From positions 10,790 through 74,789 of the forward strand of contig CAYMEK010000014.1 of assembly GCA_964389305.1 (NCBI GenBank): a stretch of DNA of 64,000 nt. Direction: 5' to 3'. Every line of letters starts with the position of its first letter. Position 1 is the stretch's first letter. The notes below the pieces were generated by a model, which was given only the letters and a program-made list of their open reading frames with translations, did no database searches and was not told where the DNA came from. A program made the position numbers and the translations under genes. The stretch comes from CAYMEK01 sp964389305. Lineage in GTDB: Bacteria; Spirochaetota; Spirochaetia; SZUA-6; DRHE01. This document shows positions 49,436-58,102 of this stretch, piece by piece.

Positions 49436-50851
49436 CTACTTGTCGCTCATCGCCCGCAGCGGGGTGATGGACGTTGCCACCCGGATCGGGTACAGGGTGG
49501 CTACTACCGAGGCCGCTATCACGATGACCAGGGCCTGCGCGAAAGGCAAGGCGCTCAGATGCAGGGGCAGGTTGCCGCCGCCGATCAGGAACTGGGAGAT
49601 CGTGTCCGGAAGCGGGATACCTCCTGCTTTCAACAGCAGCAGGAGCAGCAGGGCGAAGGCCATGGCGGCCAGACTGAAGAAGGTGTTCAGGATCAGGGTT
49701 TCGGTCAGGAACAGCCGACGAACGAAGCGCCGCTCCGCCCCCACGGCGCGCATCGTGCCGATCTCCGAGGTCCGCTCGATGATGCTGATGATCAGAGTGT
49801 TCATGAAAATGAAGATCACCACCAGGAAGATCAGCGCCGTGGCCAAATAGATGAAGGCCTGCAGGGCCGAGGCGATGCGGGCGAAGAAGCCCGAGGCCTC
49901 GTCCCAGCGGGAAACCTTGATGCCCAGGTCTTCCCGGGCCGTCACCTCCCCCATCACCCGGTCCAGCTGCCGGTGGTCCTTGAGCTTGACTGCGATCATG
50001 GTGTAGCCGGAGAGGGCTTCGGATTTGAGGGTGGAGAGGTCGATCTTGCCGAAATCCGCGTTGTCCGCCAGGGCGAAGAGGCTGTCTTCGTTCTCAAGCG
50101 CGGCGTCCAGCCCTTCGTTGAAGCTCTTGGGCAGGCTGTCGGGGCTCACGCCCGTGAAGTTGTACAGATCCGAGTAGGAGCCCACGTCCATGAAGTTGAT
50201 GTAGTTGAAGACGTTCTTGTAGTACCGGGGCTCGAAGATGCCCAGCAGCCGGGAGCTTACCGCGTTGACCGAGCCGCCCTCGGTCAGTCCCAGGAGGGTC
50301 AGGGGCTGTCCAACCTCGAGGGTCACCCCGTATTTCTCCTGGTACTGGCTGTTCTGGTACTGGCTGATCAGTATTCCTCTCCGAGCGGGTCCCCCCTGGT
50401 CCACGCCGAAGAAGTCTCCCCGGACCATCTCGGCGTTCCGGAAGACCCGGCGGTACGGCGCGGGGTCCACGGCGTAGAAGATAAAAGGCAGGTCGATCTT
50501 GGTGCCCCGGTGGTCCACCTCGATCAGCCCGTAGTTCTGGGCGTAGGGGACCACGGTTTCGACCTCCGGAAGACCGGACAGAAAGCTCTTGATCTCCTCC
50601 ACGTTCTTGATGTTGGGCAGGGGGGTCTGGAAGGCGAACGGGGAGGGTTTCTCCTTGGAGTCCGCCGAGTAGACGATAAAGTCCCCGGTGAAGTTGTCGA
50701 TGATCGAGCTCCGCGAGGCCTCCCGGGCTGAGCGGGTGAAGGTCCCCCCGAAGATCAGGAGGAAGGTGCCGAAGGCCACCAGGATCCCGATAGCGATCAT
50801 CCGGCTTTTCCGGCGCAGCAGGGTGCGTAGGGCGATCTTGAGAGTGAGCAC
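49436..50851 (-). CDS. FtsX-family ABC transporter permease (first of two)
   Basis: A 471-residue permease with the same architecture as its neighbour but clearly divergent in sequence. N-terminal segment MIAIGILVAFGTFLLIFGG, a periplasmic domain of about 270 residues, and IIERTSEIGTMRAVGAERRF as FtsX signature. GTG 50851 is chosen: AAAGGAG lies 7 bases upstream inside the end of the ATPase gene. Two different permeases suggest a heterodimeric, LolCDE-like exporter that extracts a hydrophobic substrate from the inner membrane. Confidence 0.9.
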   Translation of the reverse strand: MLTLKIALRTLLRRKSRMIAIGILVAFGTFLLIFGGTFTRSAREASRSSIIDNFTGDFIVYSADSKEKPSPFAFQTPLPNIKNVEEIKSFLSGLPEVETVVPYAQNYGLIEVDHRGTKIDLPFIFYAVDPAPYRRVFRNAEMVRGDFFGVDQGGPARRGILISQYQNSQYQEKYGVTLEVGQPLTLLGLTEGGSVNAVSSRLLGIFEPRYYKNVFNYINFMDVGSYSDLYNFTGVSPDSLPKSFNEGLDAALENEDSLFALADNADFGKIDLSTLKSEALSGYTMIAVKLKDHRQLDRVMGEVTAREDLGIKVSRWDEASGFFARIASALQAFIYLATALIFLVVIFIFMNTLIISIIERTSEIGTMRAVGAERRFVRRLFLTETLILNTFFSLAAMAFALLLLLLLKAGGIPLPDTISQFLIGGGNLPLHLSALPFAQALVIVIAASVVATLYPIRVATSITPLRAMSDK

Positions 50852-50855
50852 GCCG

Positions 50856-51545
50856 CTACTCCTTTCGCTCCTCGCCGGTAAACAGCCCGTCACGGATGTT
50901 CACGATCCGGCGGGCGTGCTCCATGATATGGGGGTCGTGGGTGCTGAAGATGAAGGTAGTCTTCTCGGTTTCGTTGATCGTACGCATCAGCTCCACGATC
51001 CTGTGCCCGGTGTCGGAGTCCAGATTGGCGGTGGGCTCGTCGGCCAGAACGATCAGGGGGCGGGTCACCAGGGCCCGGGCGATGGCCACCCGCTGGCGCT
51101 GCCCGCCGGAGAGCTCGCTGGGCTTGTTGTGGATGCGGTCGCCCAACCCTACCTCTTCGATCACCCGCATCACCGCCTGCTCCCGCTCCCGCTTGGAAAG
51201 GGTGCGCTGGAGCAGCAGCGGGAACTCGATGTTCTCGTAGACATTGAGCACCGCCACCAGGTTAAAGGACTGGAAGATGAAGCCGATCTTGTTGCGCCGG
51301 ATGCGGGTCAGCTCCGTGTCGTTCAGCGCCTCGACCTCCTGGCCGTCGATGAGCACCTTGCCCTGACTCGGGGTGTCGATGCAGCCGATCATGTTCAGGA
51401 TCGTGCTCTTGCCCGCCCCGGAAGGTCCGGCGATGGCCAGGAGCTCCCCCCGCTCGATCCTCAGGGACACACCACGGAGGGCGTCCACCCGGGTTTCTCC
51501 CAGCATGTACTGTTTCCTGACATCCTGCAGATCCACTACGCTCAT
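50856..51545 (-). CDS. ABC transporter ATP-binding protein (LolD/MacB type)
   Basis: A 229-residue ATPase. Walker A AGPSGAGKSTILNMIG, Q loop GFIFQSFNLVAVLNVYENIE, signature LSGGQRQRVAIARALV, Walker B LIVLADEPTANLD and switch His in TFIFSTHDPHIM. This is the LolD/MacB/FtsE subgroup. ATG 51545 is chosen because it opens into SVVDLQDVRKQYMLGETRV; upstream in-frame codons have no family resemblance. It is the first gene of the operon and runs divergently from the MarR gene. Confidence 0.93.
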   Translation of the reverse strand: MSVVDLQDVRKQYMLGETRVDALRGVSLRIERGELLAIAGPSGAGKSTILNMIGCIDTPSQGKVLIDGQEVEALNDTELTRIRRNKIGFIFQSFNLVAVLNVYENIEFPLLLQRTLSKREREQAVMRVIEEVGLGDRIHNKPSELSGGQRQRVAIARALVTRPLIVLADEPTANLDSDTGHRIVELMRTINETEKTTFIFSTHDPHIMEHARRIVNIRDGLFTGEERKE

Positions 51546-51747
51546 GATTTCTCTCTTTCGTTTGCTCCAGACGAACGCGTATGCGAATGCTGATTGTGAA
51601 TGATCCAAATGTACTGCCCGGCAGGGGAAAGCGCCAAGCGATTTCTCCACGGTCGCCTGATCCGGGCTGGTTCCGAAAGCCCCCGGCGAGCACCGGGTGT
51701 CCAGGCCGAGCCCGCAGGCGCTGCTCCCGCGGTCGGCGCTGGACTCA

Positions 51748-51776
51748 TTGACACAAGAATGTGTAGCTACTATTCA
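51748..51776 (+). promoter_or_regulatory. Promoter with small inverted repeat before the MarR gene
   Basis: TTGACA (51748-51753), 17 bases, TATTCA (51771-51776). Inside the spacer, ACACA-AGAA-TGTGT (51751-51764) is an inverted repeat that could be an autoregulatory site. If this -10 is right, the ATG at 51783 would be nearly leaderless. Confidence 0.45.
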
Positions 51777-51782
51777 TTGATC

Positions 51783-52250
51783 ATGCTTCCCCGTGACCCC
51801 GCGAAACGGGAAAAGATCAGCTACACGCTCCTGCGGGTGGTGTACAAAATCATCGAGCTGGACAAAAAGATCCGGCGCTACGGAACGGAGGCGGAGCTGT
51901 ACGAATCCGAGATCCATATGATCAAGTCCGTGAAGGAACGGAGCGGAGAGCATGTCTCGAGCCTCGCGCAGGCGATGGGCGTCACGAAGGGCGCGGTGTC
52001 CCAGACGCTCAAAAAGCTCGAGCGGAAGGGGATGATCGAAAAGGAGCGGGACGCGACGAACAGGACACGGCTAGTTCCCCGGCTGACCCGAGCGGGGGAA
52101 ACCGCCTACGCCCACCACGAGCAGCTCCATCGGGAGTTCGATACGCTGGTGAACGCGCTGCTCGAGAACGAACCGGAAGAGAACCGAACGTTCCTCAAGA
52201 GGTTTTTGCATTCCCTCGAAGAAAGGCTGGATGCGTTCGAGGGCGAGTGA
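51783..52250 (+). CDS. MarR-family transcriptional regulator
   Basis: A 155-residue winged-helix regulator counted from ATG 51783. The MarR core is clear: IHMIKSVKERSGEHVSSLAQ, then AMGVTKGAVSQTLKKLERKG (recognition helix), MIEKERDATNRTRLVPRLTR (wing) and the C-terminal dimer helix. In-frame ATG 51759 is an alternative start. It stands between the divergent ABC operon and the MATE pump gene, which starts 105 bases downstream behind a palindrome. Control of the MATE gene is the likeliest role, and control of the divergent operon is possible. Confidence 0.9.
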   Translation: MLPRDPAKREKISYTLLRVVYKIIELDKKIRRYGTEAELYESEIHMIKSVKERSGEHVSSLAQAMGVTKGAVSQTLKKLERKGMIEKERDATNRTRLVPRLTRAGETAYAHHEQLHREFDTLVNALLENEPEENRTFLKRFLHSLEERLDAFEGE

Positions 52251-52284
52251 ATCAGGCTCCCCCCCTTGTTATTTTTTTACAATA

Positions 52285-52303
52285 ACGTATAGGTGCTATA
52301 CGT
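52285..52303. promoter_or_regulatory. Perfect inverted repeat between MarR and MATE genes
   Basis: ACGTATAG-GTG-CTATACGT, two perfect 8-base arms with a 3-base centre, 52 bases before the MATE start codon and just after the MarR gene in an AT-rich patch. Size and symmetry fit a MarR dimer operator. A direct test is needed to show it. Confidence 0.55.
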
Positions 52304-52355
52304 CTAATCCGTAAAGTGCTGACATTCAATCCGCCGAAACGCTGAGGAGACAATC

Positions 52356-53807
52356 ATGAAGGCAAAGGACGACAGAATCACCCTGATGCGGGAAGGAAGC
52401 GTTCCGTCCACGCTGCTGAAACTGGGCCTGCCGACGATGATCGGCATGCTCGTGAGCGCGCTCTACAACGTGGTGGACGCCTATTTTGTGGGTAGGCTCG
52501 GAACGAGCCAGATGGGAGCGGTCTCGATCGTCTTTCCCGTCGCGCAGGTCATCATTGGTCTCGGAATGATGTTCGGAAGCGGCGCCGCCTCCTACCTCGC
52601 GCGTCTGCTCGGGGGGCGGAAAACGCAAACCGCGGACGCCGTAGCTTCCACCGCCGTGTTCACGAGCGTACTCGTCGGGTCTGTGGTGATCGGCCTGTCC
52701 CTGTGTGTTCTCGATCCCCTCCTGGTCTCACTCGGGGCCACGCCGACCATCCTCCCTTACGCGCGGATGTATGCGGTCATCTATCTGGCGGGTTCCGTCA
52801 TCCAGGTGTTCAACGTCACGATGAACAATATCGTGACCGCGGAAGGAGCGACGACGCTGACGATGACTTCGATGCTCCTCGGCTGCGGGCTGAACGCCGT
52901 GCTCGATCCGCTGTTCATCTACACCTTCGGCTGGGGAATCCGCGGAGCGGCGATCGCCACCGTCGCGGCTCAGTGCGCCTCCACGGCTCTCTACGTCCGC
53001 TACCTTGCGGGCAGGCGCGGAGCCCTGCGGTTTTTGCTCCGCAACTTGGCGTTCAGCGGCGAAACCTTCGCTCAGATCTTCAAAGTGGGCGTTCCCACGC
53101 TCCTGTTCCAGCTCCTCACGAGCATCTCGATCGGGCTGACGAATACGGCCGCGAGTCGCTACGGCGATGCCGCGGTGGCCGCCATGGGAATTGTAACGCG
53201 CCTCATGGCGATGGGAACCTTCGTCATGTTCGGGTATATGAAGGGTTTTCAGCCCTTCGCGGGGTACAACTACGGCGCCGGGCAATACGAGCGGCTCAGA
53301 GAGGCGATCCGCGTATCGTTGATCTGGGCGAGCTGCTTCTGCGCAGCGGTCGCACTCATCCTGTTTTTCGCCTCCGCTCCCATCATGGGAGCATTCACCC
53401 GCGGCGACCCTCTGGCGGTAACTGTCGGAAGCAGGGCGCTCCGTGCGAACGCAATTCCGTTCCTGTTTTTCGGCTTCCAGATGGTGTACGCAGCCCTGTT
53501 CCTTGCCCTCGGCAGAGGCCGTGAAGGAGCGCTCCTCAGTATTTCCCGGCAGGGGCTTTTCTTCATTCCCGCGATCCTTACTCTGCCGCGGTTTTTCGGC
53601 CTCGACGGCGTGATCTTCACCCAACCGGTTGCGGACATGCTCACGGTCATCGTGACGGCGCTATTCGCCTTCCGGCTCTCCCGCGAGCTCTCGAGCCCCC
53701 GCTCCCGGGATTCGGAAGAAAAGCGCCGGGCGGTTGCTGAGGGCGTGCGGGAAAACCTCCAGGCAGGTCTCCACAGAACCGGAACACAAGGAGACCGGCC
53801 CGCCTAG
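52356..53807 (+). CDS. MATE-family multidrug efflux transporter
   Basis: A 483-residue MATE transporter with 12 membrane segments. Start region STLLKLGLPTMIGMLVSALY, then NVVDAYFVGRLGTSQMGAVS, GSGAASYLARLLGG and the repeat in the second half (FKVGVPTLLFQLLTSISIGL, GFQPFAGYNYGAGQYERLRE). These are typical of the NorM/DinF-like bacterial branch. It exports cationic drugs or metabolites using Na+ or H+. AGGAGA precedes ATG 52356. The hydrophilic C-terminal tail of about 35 residues is unusual but not remarkable. Confidence 0.93.
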   Translation: MKAKDDRITLMREGSVPSTLLKLGLPTMIGMLVSALYNVVDAYFVGRLGTSQMGAVSIVFPVAQVIIGLGMMFGSGAASYLARLLGGRKTQTADAVASTAVFTSVLVGSVVIGLSLCVLDPLLVSLGATPTILPYARMYAVIYLAGSVIQVFNVTMNNIVTAEGATTLTMTSMLLGCGLNAVLDPLFIYTFGWGIRGAAIATVAAQCASTALYVRYLAGRRGALRFLLRNLAFSGETFAQIFKVGVPTLLFQLLTSISIGLTNTAASRYGDAAVAAMGIVTRLMAMGTFVMFGYMKGFQPFAGYNYGAGQYERLREAIRVSLIWASCFCAAVALILFFASAPIMGAFTRGDPLAVTVGSRALRANAIPFLFFGFQMVYAALFLALGRGREGALLSISRQGLFFIPAILTLPRFFGLDGVIFTQPVADMLTVIVTALFAFRLSRELSSPRSRDSEEKRRAVAEGVRENLQAGLHRTGTQGDRPA

Positions 53808-54024
53808 TACCTGGTCTGGCCGCGCAGCAGCCGCTTTTGGATACGCTGGAGGCACTGGCTCGGCCCCTTCCTTATTGACCAGCCTGGGGCGTTGGGGCTA
53901 AAAAAGGATTGCCGGGCACAGCGGGAGCTCATACAATCGGGATGGGCACGCTCTCGAGAGTCTGGTTTCTCGGCCGCTGCCGCAGGCCGAGCCGCGGGTT
54001 TGCCATTGGAGGTATCTACTCATC

Positions 54025-55955
54025 GTGAAAGATCGTGAATGGGGCCAGCCGCATTCGGAGCTTGGGGAGAACTGGGGGGTCGCCATGGCGCTCGTGGACA
54101 GGCCCTTGTCTCGGGAACAGATCAAGGAGCAGCTCGCCGCCATCTTCCGCCGCTTTGGCTTCCTCGGCAAGGTGCTCTTCGGGGCGGACCATCATGGCCG
54201 GGACTTCGACTTCTGGCTGCAGGAGCGCCTCGAAGAGCTCGGCTCCAGGGGTTGGGTGGTGCAGCAGGGCTCGACCTTCGCTCTCACCGAAGAGGGACGT
54301 CGCAAGGCACGCCGGGCCCTGGCGGAGGTCCGTTTGGCCAGGCAGCGCATCGCGGCCTTTGCTAGCCCGGAAAACGTCTCGAAGCTCACCCTGATCGTCC
54401 ACCTCCTCCTGGCGGCGCTCAAGCTCCCAGCGGCCCTCCTGTCGGGGAGCGTGGGCCTGCTGAACGATGCCATCGACACTCTCCTGGACGGGGCCTCGAG
54501 CCTGATGGTCTACTGGGGCCTGCGCCGGGAACGCGAAGCCCTGGTAAGCCGGCTGCTGGTCGTGTTCATGCTGGCCACCGGGCTCTTCACCCTCTTCGAG
54601 GCGATCATGCGGATCGTTCGTCAGGAGCCTGTACGGGCCGAGGCCTTCACGTTTGCCGCCATCCTGGTATCAGCCGGGGTCTGTGCCCTGCTCTGGCTGG
54701 TCCAGCGCTTCATCGGCCTGCGCCGGGGCAGCCTGGCCCTGATCACCCAGTCGGTGGACTCCCGCAACCACGTCATCGTGGCCGCAAGCGTCGCCGCCGG
54801 GCTGATCGCCGCCGCCCTTCGCTTCCCCTGGCTCGACTACGCCGTGGGCTTGGCCGTGGCGGTGCTGATCCTCAAGAGCGCCGTCGAGCTGGCCGTCGAG
54901 CTGATCCGGGCTGGGGACCAGGAGGTGGCGCTGGACAAGTTCCAGTTCCGGCTCTACGAGCGCTTCCGCAGCTCGCAGCTGTGCGGCTACATCCTGTACC
55001 TGGTGAGGGACGGCCAGGCCGGCAGCAGGGAAGAGCTGATGGCTGCCGTGAACCGAGCCTTCGATTTTCGGGACAACACCCTGCTGCGGGCCGTGGGCCT
55101 GGACCGTGGTCCCTCCGGGAGCGAAAAGCTGGCGGCGGCCTGCTACGAGCGGCTCGTCGGCCAAGGTCTTCTGCGGGAGCACGACGCGCACGGGGAGCGC
55201 CGCCTCGCCNNNNNNNNNNNNNNNNNNNNNNNNNNNNNNNNNNNNNNNNNNNNNNNNNNNNNNNNNNNNNNNNNNNNNNNNNNNNNNNNNNNNNNNNNNN
55301 NNNNNNNNNCCGCCTCGCCTCCAACCGCTTCTTCGTTCACGCCGAAGGCCAGGAGGAGCTCAAGCGCAGCGCTCGCCTGGGGCTTCGCATCGGGCTTGCC
55401 CTCGCCTTCCGATGGGCGGTGTTCGGCGGGCTGTTCTGGTTGGCCAGCCGGTATCTGCTGCCGCTGCTTCCAGAGTTTGCGCTGTGGGACTCTGTGGATC
55501 GGCCCGGCATGATCCTCCTCGGCCTGGATCTATCGCTGTTTGATCTCATACACTTGGGGGTGGGTTTCGCCCTGGTCACCTGGGGGACCGTACGGCTGGC
55601 CCTGATCCGGGCCCGGCATTTCACCTGGCGAGAGCGGAAGGGCAGGGCCCGCGTGCCCCTCATGACCGACGGGTTCTTCGCCGCGGTGCGGCATCCGCTT
55701 TTCGGCGCTGCCCTGCTCTACAGGCTGGGATTCTTCTTCGCCTTCCCTACCGGGTGGGCTCTGGTGCCGATGGGCCTTTCGGCTTTGATCTCTGTGGCAT
55801 CGGCACTCGCCGAGGAACGTCGGGAGCTGGAGCCCCGCTTCGGAGAGGCCTACCGGAGCTACAAGTCAGAAGTCCGCCGGCTCCTGCTGACGCCGCAGCA
55901 AAGAATCACCGTCGCCGCCGCAGCGATCCTGCTCGTCTTGGGACTGGTGCTCTGA
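54025..55955 (+). CDS. CDF-type cation transporter fused to winged-helix and ICMT-like methyltransferase domains
   Basis: Reading through the 100-N placeholder gives one protein of about 606 residues. Order: a winged-helix domain (about 20-105, LEELGSRGWVVQQGSTFALT); a cation diffusion facilitator domain (about 115-320, LSGSVGLLNDAIDTLLDGAS and ALITQSVDSRNHVIVAASVA with acidic metal positions); a second winged helix (about 325-415, AACYERLVGQGLLREHDAHG); and membrane segments with an ICMT/PEMT-like methyltransferase end (about 420-605, DGFFAAVRHPLFGAALLYRL, EERRELEPRFGEAYRSY). Left of the gap the protein reads GERRLA, and right of it RLASNRFF. The last 10 bases before the gap equal the first 10 after it (CCGCCTCGCC), and collapsing them restores one frame. 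GTG start with GGAGGT 11 bases upstream. Confidence 0.75.
55210..55309. other. Assembly gap (100 N), probably a missed 10-base overlap
   Basis: A standard 100-N placeholder. The 10 bases ending at 55209 and the 10 starting at 55310 are identical (CCGCCTCGCC). The two halves of the surrounding gene differ in frame by exactly the amount expected if the gap is replaced by merging that overlap. The real gap is therefore probably nil. Confidence 0.8.
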
Positions 55956-56004
55956 GGCGGACCCGCGTTTCTGAAGCGCCTCCCGGCAGATAAGATCTAC
56001 GCAG

Positions 56005-56133
56005 TCAGCGAAGGGCATGTAGAAACACCCATGTATATTCAGCCAATCCTGCTTCCAGTACCGTGAGATCGAGGGGCTCCAGCACATCCTCACCGAGTAT
56101 TGCTCCAGGATGGATTGGCTTTCTCGTTATCAT
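56005..56133 (-). pseudogene. Truncated HigA-type antitoxin start
   Basis: MITRKPIHPGAILGEDVLEP followed by LDLTVLEAGLAEY matches the first 30 residues of XRE-family HigA antitoxins (KPxHPGxILxExxLEPLGLT). It then stops after 42 codons instead of about 100. The helix-turn-helix is lost. It overlaps the 3' end of the MFS gene in another frame, so the MFS tail is probably read from this remnant. Confidence 0.65.
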
Positions 56134-57367
56134 TTTTTTCCTTCCAATATTCGCGTGTCTCGGGATTGCGGACCACCAGAAAGAGCGCAGTAAGAAGGAG
56201 TATGGCAATGATCATGATGAAAGGCAATTTCTTGGCGGCCTCCGACAGGAGCCCGGAGATCCACCCGAACGGCGACGATACCGCCAGAACAATCGTGTTA
56301 ATCACTGACAGTATGCGCGCGCGCTCCGCGGGATCGACAGCAGCAGTGACAAAGCTTTCGCCGTACGGGGCCAGGATTGCCGCACCGGAGGCTTCGACCA
56401 GTGTGGAGATCACCACGACGACGAAGCCATGAACCGGAGCAATCACCAGAATCACCATCCCGGCCACGGTAAGCAGGAGGCCCGCAACGAGGTAGCCGAT
56501 ATGGCGATCCTGCCGGAGCCTGGGGATCACCACGAAAATGAACAGGAGGATCACTGCCGACCTCAGTGCCGGAAACCACCCGATTTCGCCAGGAGCGAAC
56601 TCGAGCCGTTCCGTGAGGAGAACGGCAAAGAAGGTACCTCTCACGGTGGCATAGATTGCGTGGGCCAGCAGCACAACGGTCGCGGCAAGTGTTCCCCGTG
56701 TCGTGAATACCAATCGGAGAATCTTCAGCGACTCGGCAACCAGGCTCAGGAGAGAACGGTCGGCGGTTTCGGCTCGGCGTATTTTGCCCCGGTAGGTCTC
56801 CGTGGCCGTTGCATTCAGAATGATGAACTTCGCGGTCATTGAGATCGCCGCAAAGAGATAGATTGCCCGCATCGTGGGCACGAGCGTAAAGCGATCGATC
56901 AGCAGTCCTGCTATCGGCGCAACGAGTCCGGCGAGTATTCCCGCGATGTGTACCCAGGCCCAGTAGTGGACCACCTTGTCCCGCGGCGCGTCCTCAATGA
57001 AAAGGCAGGTCCACGATGTCATCGTGATCCGCAGGAGCGAGTTCACAATTGCCGCGATGTAAAACCACGCCGCATTCTGCGCTGCCGCCCAGATCAAAGC
57101 AGGGATAGACCAGGAGATGGTGTCGAATATAAACGTCGTGCGCTTGCGACCGAGCTTGTCGGTGATGGGCCCTCCGAGAAGCGAAAAGACCATCTGCAAC
57201 GCGAGCCCCACAGAAGCAATCGCGCCGATCGTTGCGTCGGTCAGACCGAGCGCGAGCATATAGACCGAGGCAAAAGGTACGTACAGGTTGAACGGAATAC
57301 CCCACAACGGCTCGGTATACATCGCGGCCCTTGGATTCCCACGAGCGGTGATAAGCGACTCCAGCAT
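56090..57367 (-). CDS. MFS transporter
   Basis: A 425-residue major facilitator with about 12 membrane segments. GGPITDKLGRKRTTFIFDTI is the conserved loop 2-3 motif (G-x-x-x-D-R/K-x-G-R-R/K) and follows an N-terminal segment (YVPFASVYMLALGLTDATIG). ATG 57367 (MLESLITARGNPRAAMYTEP) is chosen because earlier in-frame codons are Arg-rich and show no family character. The last residues (NDNEKANPSWSNTR) lie within the higA remnant at 56133, so the native C-terminus may be lost. Substrate unknown. Both ends abut broken toxin-antitoxin genes. Confidence 0.82.
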   Translation of the reverse strand: MLESLITARGNPRAAMYTEPLWGIPFNLYVPFASVYMLALGLTDATIGAIASVGLALQMVFSLLGGPITDKLGRKRTTFIFDTISWSIPALIWAAAQNAAWFYIAAIVNSLLRITMTSWTCLFIEDAPRDKVVHYWAWVHIAGILAGLVAPIAGLLIDRFTLVPTMRAIYLFAAISMTAKFIILNATATETYRGKIRRAETADRSLLSLVAESLKILRLVFTTRGTLAATVVLLAHAIYATVRGTFFAVLLTERLEFAPGEIGWFPALRSAVILLFIFVVIPRLRQDRHIGYLVAGLLLTVAGMVILVIAPVHGFVVVVISTLVEASGAAILAPYGESFVTAAVDPAERARILSVINTIVLAVSSPFGWISGLLSEAAKKLPFIMIIAILLLTALFLVVRNPETREYWKEKNDNEKANPSWSNTR

Positions 57368-57539
57368 GGGATGCACACGGCGTCTGCCCACTCTACCTCC
57401 GTTGCCGAACAGCACTCCACGTGCGGACCTCGGGGGTACGCCATACAGGCCGAGCCGCCCCATGCGGGCCGAGTCGCGCCGGCATCGGCACCTCAGGATC
57501 ATAGTGACATGTTGGTCCGAAAGGAATCCCAGAGAGCCT

Positions 57540-57650
57540 CTTGTGCGATGCGCTGAAGGCTCTTGCGGCTTGCGTTACAGTGAGACCAAGTGACTTGATG
57601 AGCTTCTCATGAAGTATTCTTCCAGGATAGGCTGTCTTGCTCATCGTCAT
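57540..57650 (-). pseudogene. Truncated HigA antitoxin
   Basis: MTMSKTAYPGRILHEKLIKS, then LGLTVTQAARAFSASHKRLS, is a good HigA N-terminus including the first helices of the DNA-binding domain. After about residue 37 the sequence loses all resemblance (GIPFGPTCHYDPEV and on). The ATG overlaps the stop of the upstream higB remnant by 4 bases, the usual higBA arrangement. Confidence 0.65.
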
Positions 57651-57811
57651 GACTGTTCCCCTCCCACGATCGAGTAATGGTCCAAATAGTCCACGTCTGC
57701 CGCATCTTGCGCCTCGATGTTGAATGTCACTCGATAGTTTCCGCTCACCCACACAGACCGTGTTCCTTTATCGTTACCGGAGAATCGGCGTCTGTGGACC
57801 GGCAGATTCAT
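57647..57811 (-). pseudogene. HigB-type toxin, C-terminal half only
   Basis: MNLPVHRRRFSGNDKGTRSV, then WVSGNYRVTFNIEAQDAADV and DYLDHY, aligns well with the C-terminal half of the complete HigB at 63721 (DLPGYHLHQLSGREKGTWSV, RVSGNWRVTFKFEGEDATDV, DYLDYH). The N-terminal half of about 45 residues is missing and upstream in-frame sequence is unrelated. A short ATG-led reading of 54 codons remains, followed by the overlapping higA stub. Confidence 0.65.
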
Positions 57812-58102
57812 ACATACTCCCCTGCCGTGGTACTTTGCCGATTCACAGCATACCGGAGACATGCGGTGGCTTCTCCCCCATCCTCCGCCCGAAATTATAC
57901 CGTGTCTAGGGACTCTACCCATAACCATGTCAAGGAACCGTTGCTCCTTGATATTTATCGTAATAGCCTATCATTTAATTGGTTGGTGACGCACGAATTA
58001 TACCACGGAGAAAGGCTTTTTGCCTAGGGCCTATGAGAAAAGCAGGCTTACCGTTTTGGTCATCTATTGAACTCCATCCGGGTTTTCGCTAAATTGAAGT
58101 CG

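Noticed and set aside
46528..50731. Long plus-strand frames opposite the LolA-like and FtsX genes
   Set aside because: Gln/Gly/Val-rich shadows of well-supported minus-strand genes.
53808..54024. Possible small gene between the MATE and CDF genes
   Set aside because: Short frames only, with no ribosome site or family resemblance.
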